Part shown: one piece after another, positions 1 to 10,220 of the stretch
How the letters are laid out: every line of letters begins with the position of its first letter
Numbering within the stretch: position 1 is the stretch's first letter
NCBI GenBank assembly: GCA_038380435.1
Contig: JAWZYU010000007.1
Location: 20,067,001-20,131,000 of the forward strand
DNA: 64,000 nucleotides
Origin: Ryuthela nishihirai
Taxonomy: Eukaryota; Arthropoda; Arachnida; Araneae; Heptathelidae
Direction of reading: 5' to 3'
Translations under genes and position numbers: made by a program
Notes under the pieces: model-generated
Told to the model about the DNA's origin: nothing
What the model saw: only the letters and a program-made list of their open reading frames with translations
The model's database searches: none

Positions 1-1827
1 CGTACTGAAAATTTATGCTCCATACATATAGAGAATAAGTTGGGACTTATTCTCCCTTCCAAAAAATATAATCATTCCTAAGATTGAAAATTCTATTAGA
101 CTGTCTCATAGATTATGTTAAAAACAATCATATGCAATTTGAATTCCTCTTGTCTTCCAGTTTTACTTTGCAGGCATAGCCTTTCGTTAGCCATCTAATT
201 CAAATTTGACATAATACAACTTTCTACCTAATGGGATATAAAGTCAGATAGCTACAGATCCAATAACGTTCTATGAAGACAAGACTTTAAGCAGTGTTGT
301 CTTGATGGAACGTATTTACTCGTTTCCTTACTATAGGACTTTTATTTTAATTACCACTCTTTTAATAACAAAACTATTAAAGTACTTCCCAAGTGTTACT
401 TTACATCTGTAATCAGAAACAATACCTAACGACAAAAATGGTACGCCACGTTACTAAATAGCAATGTGTGTTTGTTTCAAGAAACGTTTCCGTGCAAATG
501 TGTAGAGACGGTAACAAATGATCGATAAAGAGGGCACAATATACGAAAAATGCTTTGTACAAGAGGAAAATCGATTATGTATTGATTTAAGAAGAGATGC
601 TCATCTAAAAAGGAAACTAAAAGAAATCCTGCTGTTTCCAAGGAGAAGAGAGATACAAGTCTCTCCACAATCTAGCTATAAAAGGAAAGAAAAGTGCTTT
701 CCAGGCACCAGGTTTAGAAGGGTACGAGATTTGATCCTGGCTATAGGAACTGGGATTCTTTTTCTTATTCTTCATGGGTCCTTCGCTTGTTATCAGGATT
801 TTTATTTATCCTAGAATGGCTTTGAGGAGCGAGAAAGGGGAAAAAGCAAGCCACATCCAAAAAGTGTAAACGCCGTGGATTGAAAGAAGCAAGAGATGCT
901 GCTGGCCACATTTTCTTGCACGTGACTTTAACAATATATATATATACAAAAAAAAATTCTTTTTTTGTATTTCGTTGGTCTTTTTTTTTCTTTGATTTCC
1001 CCTCTTATATAAACTGTCGACTCTGCAGAAATATAATAGCGCAAGATCATCTAATGCATCCAAAGCAAAAGATGGAAAAGTACGATGGGTTTCCGAGGTA
1101 AAGTAAGCTCGGTTCGAAAAGGAATCCGGAGAACAAAAACTAACAGAAAAAAAGTCTGTCTTCCATCCTTCCTAAAAACGAAAGCGCTCTTGTTGCAACA
1201 AAGTTTTAACCTTTACTTGTTAACTTGACAAATGAAGTTATCGCAAGCACGCCACAGAGAGCAAGTATGTCGCTAGATATAAATAGACGCGTCAGCAAGG
1301 GCCACCAGATAGCGCTGCAACGAGTTATGTTGTCAGTCACACCCAAGACTAAACTGATCAACCGTGAATATCACCACACGTGGTGAGACACACATTGAAT
1401 GGCTTGATAGCTCCGAAGTTGGAACTGTATGAGGACACGTCTAATAACTGGTTGAGAAAGGCTGACATATGGGGATTGAAACTCTGCTAGACTTCGCTTC
1501 TTTTTCTAATTGCGGCTCTTTAATATATGACAGATGGAAATTAGTCTTTTTTTCCTTTGGTTTGTTGTCTCAGGCAACAGTGATGACAGGAATGCATTGT
1601 TCGTTAATTGTGCGTTATTGTTGATAAATAATCAAGAATGTGCTCGCGTGTAAGAATTACAGATGCATTATTAACATCTAGCGCTGAGAAGACAAGAAGA
1701 AGTAAAAAAGTACTAATTAACACGCTGTTGAATGCTTATGAATAATAAAGAATCCGACTATATCCGTTTTCAGACAATACACATGCATTTAACTAGCAAA
1801 TGTACATAATTCATAGAATGTTTATGG
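1..1827. other. AT-rich stretch without a recognisable gene
   Basis: No conserved protein, RNA gene or repeat that recurs in this window is visible. ORFs here are short and of random composition. A TATA-like motif (TATAAATAG, 1278-1286) lies upstream of a stretch with slightly higher GC (about 1290-1440). This could be a remnant promoter or LTR, but no partner repeat or ORF supports that. Confidence 0.6.
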
Positions 1828-1915
1828 CAGGCCTGGCCAACCCACGGCTCTTTCCAAAAGAGCTTGCGGCTGATAAAACAAATCATTAATATACTGGATG
1901 TGGCTCATTTCTTCG
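1828..1915 (+). mobile_element. hAT-like terminal fragment
   Basis: The segment begins CAGGCCTGGCCAACCCACGG and continues into a CGGCTCTTT-type stretch. This resembles the 5' terminus of hAT (Charlie-like) non-autonomous elements; the better preserved copy at 17856 begins CAGGCGTGTCCAACC. No matching 3' terminus is found, and a SINE A body follows almost directly, so this is at most a broken end. Confidence 0.4.
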
Positions 1916-1921
1916 AATTTT

Positions 1922-2211
1922 GTATCTCCGCAAAACTATCCACTTCTCCTCTGTCAGTAAAGGACACCGATGGGTTTGGAAAGTCCGCAGACAATCGGAT
2001 GGGAAATAAAGCTGCGGCCTCGTGAAAGGGAGAGCTGTACCCTGTGCACGTGAAATATTAACATGTCGCGCGGCCTTGACAGAAGGCTATCATATCTCAT
2101 AAGAGCTTCAACCTTCTCTGAGCCATCGGAAATCCTCGGAATCCTTGTGATCTGGCAATATATCCCATTGTATGCAAACAAAGTGACGTTCAGAGGTAAA
2201 ACAACCCAACT
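1922..2211 (+). repeat. SINE family A, 5'-truncated copy
   Basis: It matches the family A body from its TCTCCGCAAAA segment through the tail that ends in GAGGTAAAACAACCCAAC. The tRNA-like head is missing and the copy is diverged, with small insertions near 2060-2140. Confidence 0.75.
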
Positions 2212-2518
2212 TTCAATTTTGTTGATCAAACATTTTTAGACGCGTAATTGAACGATCTTGCCAATTGACAGTACTCAAGAAAAATGTATTTTTTTAATCA
2301 AGGTATTTGTTTGATTTCTTAAAAATTGTTTTTTTTTTAATTCATTACTTATTATAAATGTATGTGTTCAAATAGGGAATTCTTCGTGCAGCTCTTTAAG
2401 AATTTGTTTTTTTCCCTCTATAAATTTGCTCCTTCGCTAAGTTTGAATCGGTGATCCATGGTTTAGGTCTTTATATCCTCACTATAGTTGTCTTTACCAT
2501 AAACACTGCCGTTTTAGA
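2212..2518. other. AT-rich spacer
   Basis: I see no gene or repeat here; the sequence contains poly(T) tracts. Confidence 0.5.
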
Positions 2519-2720
2519 GCCTAACCGTGGTCGAATGGTTAGCGTGCTTGGTTACTACTTACGGTAACCTAGGTTCGAGGCCAGTGTAAGACATGGATGT
2601 TTGTGTTGTCTTTCTGTTGAGAGCTTCCAAACTTTCTACTGTGGTGTATAAATTGACAGGCTCCTATTAGACCTCTGTGGCAAGCAGAGGCTTGAGAAGG
2701 GTATTTATTTATTTATTTTT
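2519..2720 (+). repeat. SINE family B copy
   Basis: Family B has a tRNA-Ser/Leu-like head (A box TGGCCGAGTGG, B box GGTTCGAGCCC), a body with the landmark TATAAACTGACAGGCTCC, and a 3' end GCTGCTTGAGG followed by a TATTTATTT tail. This copy has a diverged A box (TGGTCGAATGG) and a recognisable B box and tail. Confidence 0.8.
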
Positions 2721-3020
2721 CGCTTTAACATTTAAAAAAATAACCTTGCAGATCATAAGTAACATAAATATTTTCGATTTTTCCGAAGAATGACACCTAT
2801 AACGGGTGTATGATAGCTATTTTAAAGCTCATTACAACAGATTAGATAAAGCTTTAAAGCAGATATTCTTCAAACTTTCTTACAGTTTAAATTGTTTCGA
2901 TCATGCATTAATTAAAAAAAATCACTACAGTGGACAATGTCGAGACTGAACAATTTTTCAGCAGCGTAATTTAGTACTGACTGACCCTAGAAAAAATCTA
3001 GATAAAAAACTGCAAATCGG

Positions 3021-3490
3021 TTGGGTTGTTTTACCTCTGAATGGCAGGCATATTTTTTCACACAATGTGCTAAATGGTGAGATAACAGGACTCCGTGAAC
3101 CCACTGGACAGCTGCTAGGAGACAAACCAAATGCTCCATCAAGATCATTCAGCGTGTTCTTTAACATGCCGGTATAGCTCTAGCACATGGTGCCACGGCT
3201 ATATGTACCATTCGACAGACGGTCATATTTTTTCACACAATGTGCTAAATGGTGAGATAACAGGACTCCGTGAACCCACTGGACAGCTGCTAGGAGACAA
3301 ACCAAATGCTCCATCAAGACCATTCAGCGTGTTCTTTAACACGCCGGTATAACTCTAGCACATGGTGCCACGGCTATATGTACCATTCGACAGACGGTAG
3401 ATTTCCCAAATCCGTCGGTGTCACGTACTGACCGAGAGCAGGATGCGGGACTTTAGCGGAGATAAATCTCAACGCTGGCGTGGTTCGATC
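3021..3490 (-). repeat. SINE family A copy with internal tandem duplication
   Basis: On the plus strand it starts with the reversed tail (TTGGGTTGTTTTACCTCTGA) and ends near the tRNA-like head. A 175-bp body segment (from about 3051) is repeated almost identically from 3226. The second copy runs to about 3398, after which the body continues towards the head. Confidence 0.75.
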
Positions 3491-4120
3491 TTGAAAATTG
3501 CAAGTAGACAAGTTGCAATTGCAAAGTAGGGCAATAGATCAAAAAATGAATTGGAAACCACCTATCAATAATCTGACCAAACACTACAATATAAAATTAA
3601 TAAAAAAAAATTAACTGGTAACAATGGATTTAGAGATAGTCTACATAATGCTTATATTAAAACTAACGTACTACCGTTGAGAAACTTATATACCTATAAA
3701 TTAAAGTAATTACAATTCTTTGTAAATGGTAACTTCTATAATGTAAAAGTAGATAAATTCCCCTAGTAAAAAATGAAGTAATACACAAATACATAACTTA
3801 TGTAGTTCCTAAGATATTTCATTATTTACCTCTCTTTTTTTAGAAGGCATTAAAAAATCATAACTGTGGAAAGTTTTTGAATTAAAAGAGATTCAAGAAG
3901 TCCTTCTTGGCTGTAAGTAATATTGATTATATGTTTACAGTTCTTAGATAACATAGTGTTTCAGATTTTATTACCTGATCTTCTACATTATGTATGTAAC
4001 CTATTTGTAATGTTACATATTAATTAGATTGTTGCTACTATACCGATCATTGTCGTTGTTAATGAATTAATTGATCTCTTCATTGATTATTATTTTTTTC
4101 GCTCTTAAAATTTATTTATT
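3491..4120. other. AT-rich stretch without a gene
   Basis: I see no conserved ORF, repeat or RNA signature. Confidence 0.5.
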
Positions 4121-4161
4121 CTGCTATCAAATGTAAAGTAACAAACTGTTCAAGCTTTTGA

Positions 4162-4757
4162 GTTGGATTACCTCTGAGCGGTACATTTTTTTGCACACAA
4201 TGAACTAAATGGCCAGGTCACAAGGACCCGAAGGCTAAGAGAAGGTTGGGGGAGGAGACCCACTGGAACAGCCTCTCTTCAAGAGCCATCCATAGTATTC
4301 TGTAATGTGCACAGGGTAAGGCTGTCCTACACACGGAGGCACGGCTTAACGTCCTATCCGAAGGACGGTTCTGTTATCAAATGTAATGTAACAAACTGTT
4401 CCAGCTTTTGCGTTGGATTACCTCTGAGAGGCACATTTCTTTGCACACAATGGACTAAATGGCCAGGTCACAAGGAACCCGAAGGCTAAGAGAAGGTTGG
4501 GGGAGGAGACCCACTGGAACAGCCTCTCTTCAAGGCCATCCATAGTATTCTGTAATGTGCACAGGGTAAGGCTGTCCCACACACGGAGGCACGGCTTAAC
4601 CTCCGATTCGACGGACGGCGGCCTTTCAAAGCCCATCAGTGTCCCTTACTGACTGTGTGCAGGAGCGAGAACGGTGTTCAGCTGGGAAATGTAGATCCAG
4701 AATTGAGAAGTGTAGATTACGAGCGTAGCACGCTACCGATTGAGCCACTCCCACTCC
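4162..4757 (-). repeat. SINE family A copy inside a 250-bp tandem duplication
   Basis: Reversed tail, body and head (GAGCCACTCCCACTCC) are all visible. The segment starting at 4121, which includes about 40 bp of non-SINE flank plus the SINE tail and body, is repeated from 4371 with a 250-bp period. The duplication therefore happened after the SINE inserted. Confidence 0.75.
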
Positions 4758-4984
4758 TTGATTTTGGGTTGTTTATGTGTTGATTAAATTCAATGTAGAA
4801 TTTCTAAAAATAATAAATTTGAATTTGAACTTGGCGAACTCATAGGACCTAAATATGAAAATCAAATTAAGAATTTTTCTCGACGATCTTTTCACAAGTT
4901 TATCCACAGAGTTAACAGCGTCAATTTGGTTCTCGGAAATATCTTTGCTATTTCTCCAGGAAGACTCATGTCGATTCAGAAAGA

Positions 4985-5580
4985 ATAAAATTTGCTAAAA
5001 CACACTTGCGACCATTGATCAAATATGTGAAAGAGGATCCACAATTACTTTGCAGTAGATCCCTGGACACGTAGGTGTCTAGGGAAATGAAATTACTGAT
5101 TTAGTAGCAAAGTCAGCTCTTCCCAATGAAAAATGCCTCTAGCTGCAAATCGATTTCTAAGTAATAAAGAAAACTAAAGAAATGTGTTCTACATCACTTC
5201 GAAGCCACTACTGAAAGAAAGACCGAACATCGAGAATTAATGGAGAACAAGATCCTTCCACTAAATGAACTGCATTTTTCAAGAAGAAATTTTATGTGCA
5301 TCATCAGATTCAGAACATGTGCGGCACTCTTGAACGACTCGATTTTCAAGATGAGAAAGATCTTTCCCCCAATTGACAGACGAGCAACATAAAGGAAACA
5401 GTGATTCATTCACGTTCTGCTGAACTCTATCTCTAGTCAAATAAACAACTGTTTTAAAATTAAGATTAATTAAAAAATGAAATTTATTATTAAGAAAACA
5501 AATCTTCAAACTAAGTCTGCACAGATCATTTGGACAGGAAGATCTGACTAAAGCAGACTTTAGTACCATGAAATAATCCA
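4985..5580 (+). pseudogene. LINE remnant: RNase H domain and C-terminal region of a jockey-like polyprotein
   Basis: Read in shifting frames, the stretch at about 5060-5140 encodes IPGHVGV, then GNEITDLVAKSA after one stop. This is the C-terminal motif of the RNase H domain found in Jockey and I type LINEs, where it helps remove RNA during reverse transcription. Upstream, 5010-5060 gives LRPLIKYVKEDPQ in another frame, a typical RNase H stretch. Downstream, 5270-5340 reads SRRNFMCIIRFRTCAALLN, resembling the post-RNase H tail of these LINEs. Several stops and frameshifts make it a dead fragment; reverse transcriptase and endonuclease are absent. The family assignment rests on motif recognition only. 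Confidence 0.6.
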
Positions 5581-5876
5581 ATTTTCGTTATGATACGAAA
5601 TTTTTTCATGGGATTTAACAGTTTTGTTATTATTATGTTACATGGAAATGTTCAAGTTCTTGACAATAGTCAATCTTGACATTTGGAAGAGAAGGTCAAA
5701 CACTGAAAGATATCCAAACGAAACATACACCGAAGAGCCAAAACACAATGACCAGCGTTTCTTCATGGAAATCGAAGCAACTGCAGGTAAATGACGGCGA
5801 GTGTGAAGGTCATGAAACGGTATAAATAACACCTGATACGGAGCTCTGTTAATCAGCGTTATTCTTGTTCTTCAGA

Positions 5877-7045
5877 TGGGAAAGGCAGCGGATTAAGTGA
5901 GTGTGACAAAGGCGAAATTGTAATGGCCAGACGACTGGGTCAGAGCATTTCCGAGACGTCAAAGCTTCTAGGGTGCTCACGGTCAGCCGTGGTTGGTACT
6001 TTCAAAAAGTGGTCCGAGGAGGGAAAAACCACGAACCTCCAGCAAGGTGTGGGCTCATCGATGCTAGAGGTGAGCGAAGGCTATCCCGTTCGGTAGGAGA
6101 CAACAGAAGGGATACTGTGGTGCAACTCGCCCGTAATTTAAATGCTGGTGATGGGAGTAATGTTTCACAACACACAGTACATCGAACCCTGCTGAAAATG
6201 GGGCTTCGTAGCCGCAGACCGCACCGAGTGCCCATGCTAACCTTGGTTCACATTCGAAAGCGCCTACAATGGGCACGCGAGCAGCAAAACTTGATCTTGA
6301 ATGATTGGAAGAAAGTCGTTTGGTCTGATGAATCTCATTTCCTGTTGCACCATGTGGATGCCGGGTATGTGTGCATCGTTTACCTTGGGTAGTGTTGGCA
6401 CCAGGATGTACCATTGGACGAAAACAAGCCATTGGAAGAAGTGTTATGCTTTAGGCAATGTTCTGCTGGGAAACAATGGATCCAGTTATTCATGTGCAGG
6501 AAAATATGACGTCTACCATCTGCCTAAACATCATTGCAGACCAGGTACAGTCACTCAAAAAAGTATCCGAACACTAGGTTGATTACAGAATTAAGAAAAA
6601 AATATCTGGCAATGATTTTTTTAGAAATCAGGGATCTGGTAACCTTCGTGTCACGTGACACGAAGGTTGCCAGATCACTAATTTTTAAAAAAATCGTTGA
6701 CTGATATTTTTTCTGAATTCTGTAATCAACCGTAGTGTTCGGATACTTTTTTGAGCGACTGTACATCCTTTTATGGCAACGGTATACTCCTCTAGTAGAG
6801 TACCTTCTTTCAGCAGGATAATGCGCCATGCCACACTGCCCGGATTGTTCGAGAATGGTATGCCCTGGCCTCCAAATTTCCCAGACATCAGTCCAATCGA
6901 ACATGTGTGGTTTGCATTGGAACAGCATATCCGATCTGTGGGCTGCTCAACCATGTAACTTACAAGAGTTAAAAGATCTTCTGGTAACGTGTTGGTACCA
7001 GATACCACAAGACACCTTTAGAAATCTTGTAGCGTCCATACCTTG
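5877..7045 (+). pseudogene. Tc1-like transposase pseudogene (DD34E type)
   Basis: This enzyme would cut the element out and join it at TA sites, acting in the nucleus. The start is ATGGGAAAGGCAGC at 5877, soon followed by a frameshift that returns to a frame reading [17 protein letters not shown] and [13 protein letters not shown], the paired helix-turn-helix DNA-binding region. The longest intact piece runs 5973-6392 and carries VVWSDESHF, holding the first catalytic Asp. Another frame near 6805 gives FQQDNAPCH, with the second Asp, and a further frame has FPDISPIEHVW, with the Glu of DD34E. At least three frame changes and a nested MITE at 6547 disrupt it. All three catalytic residues can be found but never in one frame. 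Confidence 0.85.
6548..6761. mobile_element. Foldback MITE nested in the Tc1-like element (TA target)
   Basis: Nearly the whole 214 bp is an inverted repeat. The ends read CAGTCACTCAAAAAAGTATC on the left and CAGTCGCTCAAAAAAGTATC as the reverse complement of the right end; the centre is the palindrome GTGTCACGTGACAC. TA flanks both sides. Removing the MITE and one TA restores the transposase reading frame across the joint (residues ADQV then HPFMATVY), which proves the insertion. Related copies lie at 24530-24791. Confidence 0.9.
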
Positions 7046-7183
7046 ATAAGTTCTGTTTTGGTGGCACGTGGAGGACCAACATCATATTAGGGAAGTGGTC
7101 GTAATGTTTGGCTCTTCGGTGTATGTTTGACTGATGATTGAAGAAACATATTAGTATAAATATATGTTCTTTGTTTATTTCCA

Positions 7184-7259
7184 CTCATCATCGTCATTAT
7201 CATCATCATCATCCTCAAGCAGACATGGGCTACGGAGGTCCAGCTAGATTGTGCAATAT
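7184..7259 (-). mobile_element. Short 3'-end copy of the RTE-like LINE
   Basis: Minus-strand sequence matches the last roughly 45 bp of the LINE at 40347-42176 (GGACCTCCGTAGCCCATG and CTGCTTGAGG), followed by a GAT-type trinucleotide tail. It is a severely 5'-truncated insertion with no coding capacity. Confidence 0.75.
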
Positions 7260-7333
7260 ATCGATATCTTTTATAATTGCATGTGATAGAGTATAGAATG
7301 GACTGAAAATAAATGCACACAGAAAAGTATTTA

Positions 7334-7399
7334 CGTTTTTATATTAAAAATTAGCTGAACGGCACCGACGCCGTTCAGCTAATTTTTAATATAAAAACG
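7334..7399. repeat. Perfect inverted repeat, 30-bp arms, 6-bp loop
   Basis: Arms 7334-7363 and 7370-7399 are exact reverse complements separated by ACCGAC. The inner part is GC-richer (CTGAACGGC) and the outer part is AT. It is not part of any SINE or TIR element recognised nearby. Confidence 0.9.
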
Positions 7400-7442
7400 C
7401 CCATTTTTAATCTGTATGTTCGGTTTTTCATTGCGTTAAATG

Positions 7443-7815
7443 TTGGGTTGTTTTACTTCTGAGCGGCACTTTTTTGCACACCATGGGCTAAATGGCCAGA
7501 TCACATGGACCCCGAAGGCTCAGAGAAGGTTGGGGGAGGGGACCCACTGGAACAGCTGTTGGGAGACAGATGGTAACCTCCCGTCAAGGCCATCCAGCGT
7601 GTTCTTTAACGTGCACAGGGTATGGTTCTCCCGCACACGGCTTAACGTCCAATCCGACAGACGGCGGCCTTTTCAAGCCCATCGGTGTCCCCTACTGACC
7701 GTGGGCAGGGCGGGAATTTTGCGGAGATAAATTTCAACGCTGACCCAGCTGAGACTCGAACCTGGGAACTATAGATTACGAGCCTGGCGCGCTACCGACT
7801 GAGCTATCCGAGCCC
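7443..7815 (-). repeat. SINE family A, full-length copy
   Basis: Tail, body and tRNA-like head (reversed B box GGACTCGAACCTGGG type, then GCGCGCTACCGACTGAGC) are all present. Flanking CGTTAAA on both sides (about 7434-7441 and 7818-7825) fits a target duplication. Confidence 0.88.
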
Positions 7816-7839
7816 TACGTTAAAGGTTAGGTTTGTTAG

Positions 7840-8030
7840 TACCCTCAGACCTTCTTACCACACAGCTCGTTCTCAAAGCCCGTGGCTTCGTTTCTATACA
7901 AACTATCGAGATTTCTGTTTCCGTTTCGGCAGATTTTGGTACCCTATGGTTGCCGATGTATTTGACCGAACGGTCCCAAATATCATATGCGGTTCCCCCT
8001 GGCCTGTGTTATTCCGTGTTGGGTTAAAAT
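7840..8030. repeat. Possible dispersed repeat D, weak
   Basis: A stretch around 7970-8010 (ACCGAACGGTCCCAAATATC) resembles 63720-63755 (ACCGATCGGTTCCGAATTTC). Both lie next to SINE B copies. The similarity is short and could be chance. Confidence 0.25.
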
Positions 8031-8049
8031 ATCCGGTTCCAACCTGCAA

Positions 8050-8237
8050 TAAATTAAACCTGAAGCAGCTTCTTGCCATAAAGATCTGACACGAGCCTGT
8101 CAGGTTAAAACGCCATAGAGAAGATCTGTTAGTAAGGCAATACCTCAGTAGAAAGCCAATACAAACATCCATACCTTACCGGAGCTCGAACCCTTTGATT
8201 GATAGCCAATTGCGCTAACCACTAGGCCACCGGGACG
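8050..8237 (-). repeat. SINE family B copy
   Basis: Reversed 3' end (GAAGCAGCTTCTTGCC), body (GAGCCTGTCAGG) and head (reversed B box GAGCTCGAACCC, reversed A box CCACTAGGCCACCGGG) are present. It is more diverged than the copy at 8333. Confidence 0.82.
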
Positions 8238-8332
8238 GACAACCTGTAATTGGGCACATTAATATAACAATTATTTTGGGAATGTGGGGGATCTGGCAAC
8301 GGCAATAGCTTTAAATGCTGTTATGGCTTTTA

Positions 8333-8547
8333 GGCCGTCCCATGGCCGAGTGGTTAGCGCGCTTGGCAATTGATCTAAGGGACCTGGGTTCGAGCCCCGG
8401 GTAAGGCATGGCTGTTTATGTCGTTTTTCTGCTGAGGGCCTGCCATCCTCTCAGACCTTCTACTGTGGCATATAAACTGACAGGCTCCTGTCAGAGCTCT
8501 GTGGCAAGCAGCTGCTTGAGGGGGGGTATTTATTTTTTGTTCTTTTT
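8333..8547 (+). repeat. SINE family B, full-length copy with target duplication
   Basis: This is a complete unit from GGCCGTCCCATGGCCGAGTG to a T-rich tail. It is flanked by the direct repeat TTATGGCTTTTA at 8321-8332 and 8548-8559. It defines the unit as about 215 bp including the tail and is the best reference copy of family B here. Confidence 0.93.
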
Positions 8548-8559
8548 TTATGGCTTTTA

Positions 8560-8943
8560 TGTTCACAGTTAAGGAGCAGTAAATTGCAAAAAAAGAAAAC
8601 TTAACGTCACATTTATATCAAATCACACACATCACACGTGACTTTACCTACCCAAAAGAAGCAAATCACAGAACCATAGGCCACCAACAAACAATGATTA
8701 AGTTTCAACGTCATAATTTACACTTCGATGTCATACGTTTCTTGAGCAGTGCCATCTGTTGAGTGAGGACCGTGAACAATACAATGACCATAATTTTTAT
8801 CTAATTTCCGATACTTTGTTACACACGATGGAATCAAAACGGATCTAAGAGATTTTAATACATATAGATATTAATTTCTGAAGTTTTATGTGGTAAAAGT
8901 TTTATAGTGGAGGTAAAAATAATCAATTTATGTAACGTATTTA
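8560..8943. other. AT-rich spacer
   Basis: I see no gene or repeat. Confidence 0.5.
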
Positions 8944-8953
8944 TTAATTTACT

Positions 8954-9353
8954 ATGGCGGGGGTGGCTCAGTCGGTAGCGCGCCAGGCTCGTAATCCGTA
9001 GTTCCCAGGTTCGAGTCCCAGCTGGGTCAGCGTTGGGATTTATCTCCGCAAAATTCCCCGCCCTGTCCACGGTCAGTAGGGGACACCGATGGATGGGCTT
9101 GGAAAGGCCGCCGTCCGTCGTTAAGGATTGGACGTTAAGCCGTGGCCCCGTGTGCGGGAGAGCCATACCCTGTGCACATTAAAGAACACGCTGGATGGCC
9201 TTGACGGGAGGCTACCATCTGTCTCCCAACAGCTGTTCCAGTGGGTCTCCTCCCCCAACTTTCTCTGAGCCTTCGGGGTCCTTGTGGCCTGGCCATTTAG
9301 CCCATGGTGTGCAAAAAAGTGCCGCTCAGAGGTAAAACAATCCAATCCAATTC
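8954..9353 (+). repeat. SINE family A, full-length copy with target duplication
   Basis: The head has A box TGGCTCAGTCGG and B box GGTTCGAGTCC; the body and the tail (CAGAGGTAAAACAATCCAAT) follow. The direct repeat TTAATTTACT flanks it at 8944-8953 and 9354-9363. Its body is close to the family majority. Confidence 0.92.
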
Positions 9354-9467
9354 TTAATTTACTTCTGATAAAGTTTATGAGTGCATATAATAGAATAAGA
9401 ATCAGTTTAGGACCAAATTAATATAAACTGAAGCTATTTTGTTTTTGTGGTTGCTTCTCTTTGATAA

Positions 9468-9825
9468 GGGTGGTGGCTCAGTCGGTGCCCACCAGGATCG
9501 AAATATGCAGTTTTGAGTCTGGGCCAGCTTTGAGATTTATCTCCGCAAACTCCTCACCGTGCTCTCGGTCAATAGGATATACAGATTGGCTTGAAAAACC
9601 GCTGTGCGTCGGGTGAGACGCAAAGCCGTAGCCTCCTGGGCAGGAGATCCATACCCTGTGCACGTTAAAGAACACGCTGGATGGCCTTGACGGGAGGTTC
9701 CCGTCTGTCTCTTAACAGTTATCCAGTGGGTCCCTTCACTCCAACCTTCTCTGAGCTCTCAGTGTACTTGTGACTTTCCATTTGGCCTATTATATGCAAA
9801 AACTAGTGCCACTCAGAGGTAACCT
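9468..9825 (+). repeat. SINE family A copy, diverged
   Basis: The head (GGTGGCTCAGTCGGTGCCCA) is altered in and after the A box. Body and tail are recognisable up to CACTCAGAGGTAA. Confidence 0.85.
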
Positions 9826-9857
9826 GATTATTTGATAAATATTTCACTCTGCCAGAA

Positions 9858-10220
9858 GGGCGGGGTAGCTCAGTCGGTAGCGCGTCAGGCTCATAATCTG
9901 TAGTTCCTAGGTTCGAGTACAGGTGGGTCAGCGTTGAGATTTATCTGCGCAAAATTCCCTGCCCTGTCCACGGTCAGTAGGGGACACTGATGGGCTTGGT
10001 AAAGGCCGCCTCCGTCGGATGGGACGTTAAGCTGTGTCACCGTGTGCGGGAGAGCCATACCCTGTTAACGTTAAATAACACTCTGGATGGCCTTGACGGG
10101 AGGCTACCATCTGTCTCCCAACCGCCATTCCAGTGGGTCCCGTCCCCTAACCTTCTCTGAGACTTCGGGTTCTTGTGACCTGGCTATTTAGCCCATGGTG
10201 TGCAAAAAAAGTGCCGCTCA
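9858..10220 (+). repeat. SINE family A copy, 3' end missing
   Basis: A complete head (GGGTAGCTCAGTCGGTAGCG) and body are present. It stops at GTGCCGCTCA without the AGAGGTAAAACAACCC tail. Confidence 0.87.

Larger units (their letters stand above)
5728..7121 (+). mobile_element. Tc1-like DNA transposon, full length but inactivated
   Basis: Both ends carry CACCGAAGAGCCAAA inverted repeats that extend about 26 bp with a few differences. Each end is flanked by TA (5726-5727 and 7122-7123), the target of Tc1/mariner elements. The 1394-bp length includes a nested 214-bp MITE at 6548-6761. The inside encodes a broken transposase on the plus strand. Confidence 0.88.
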
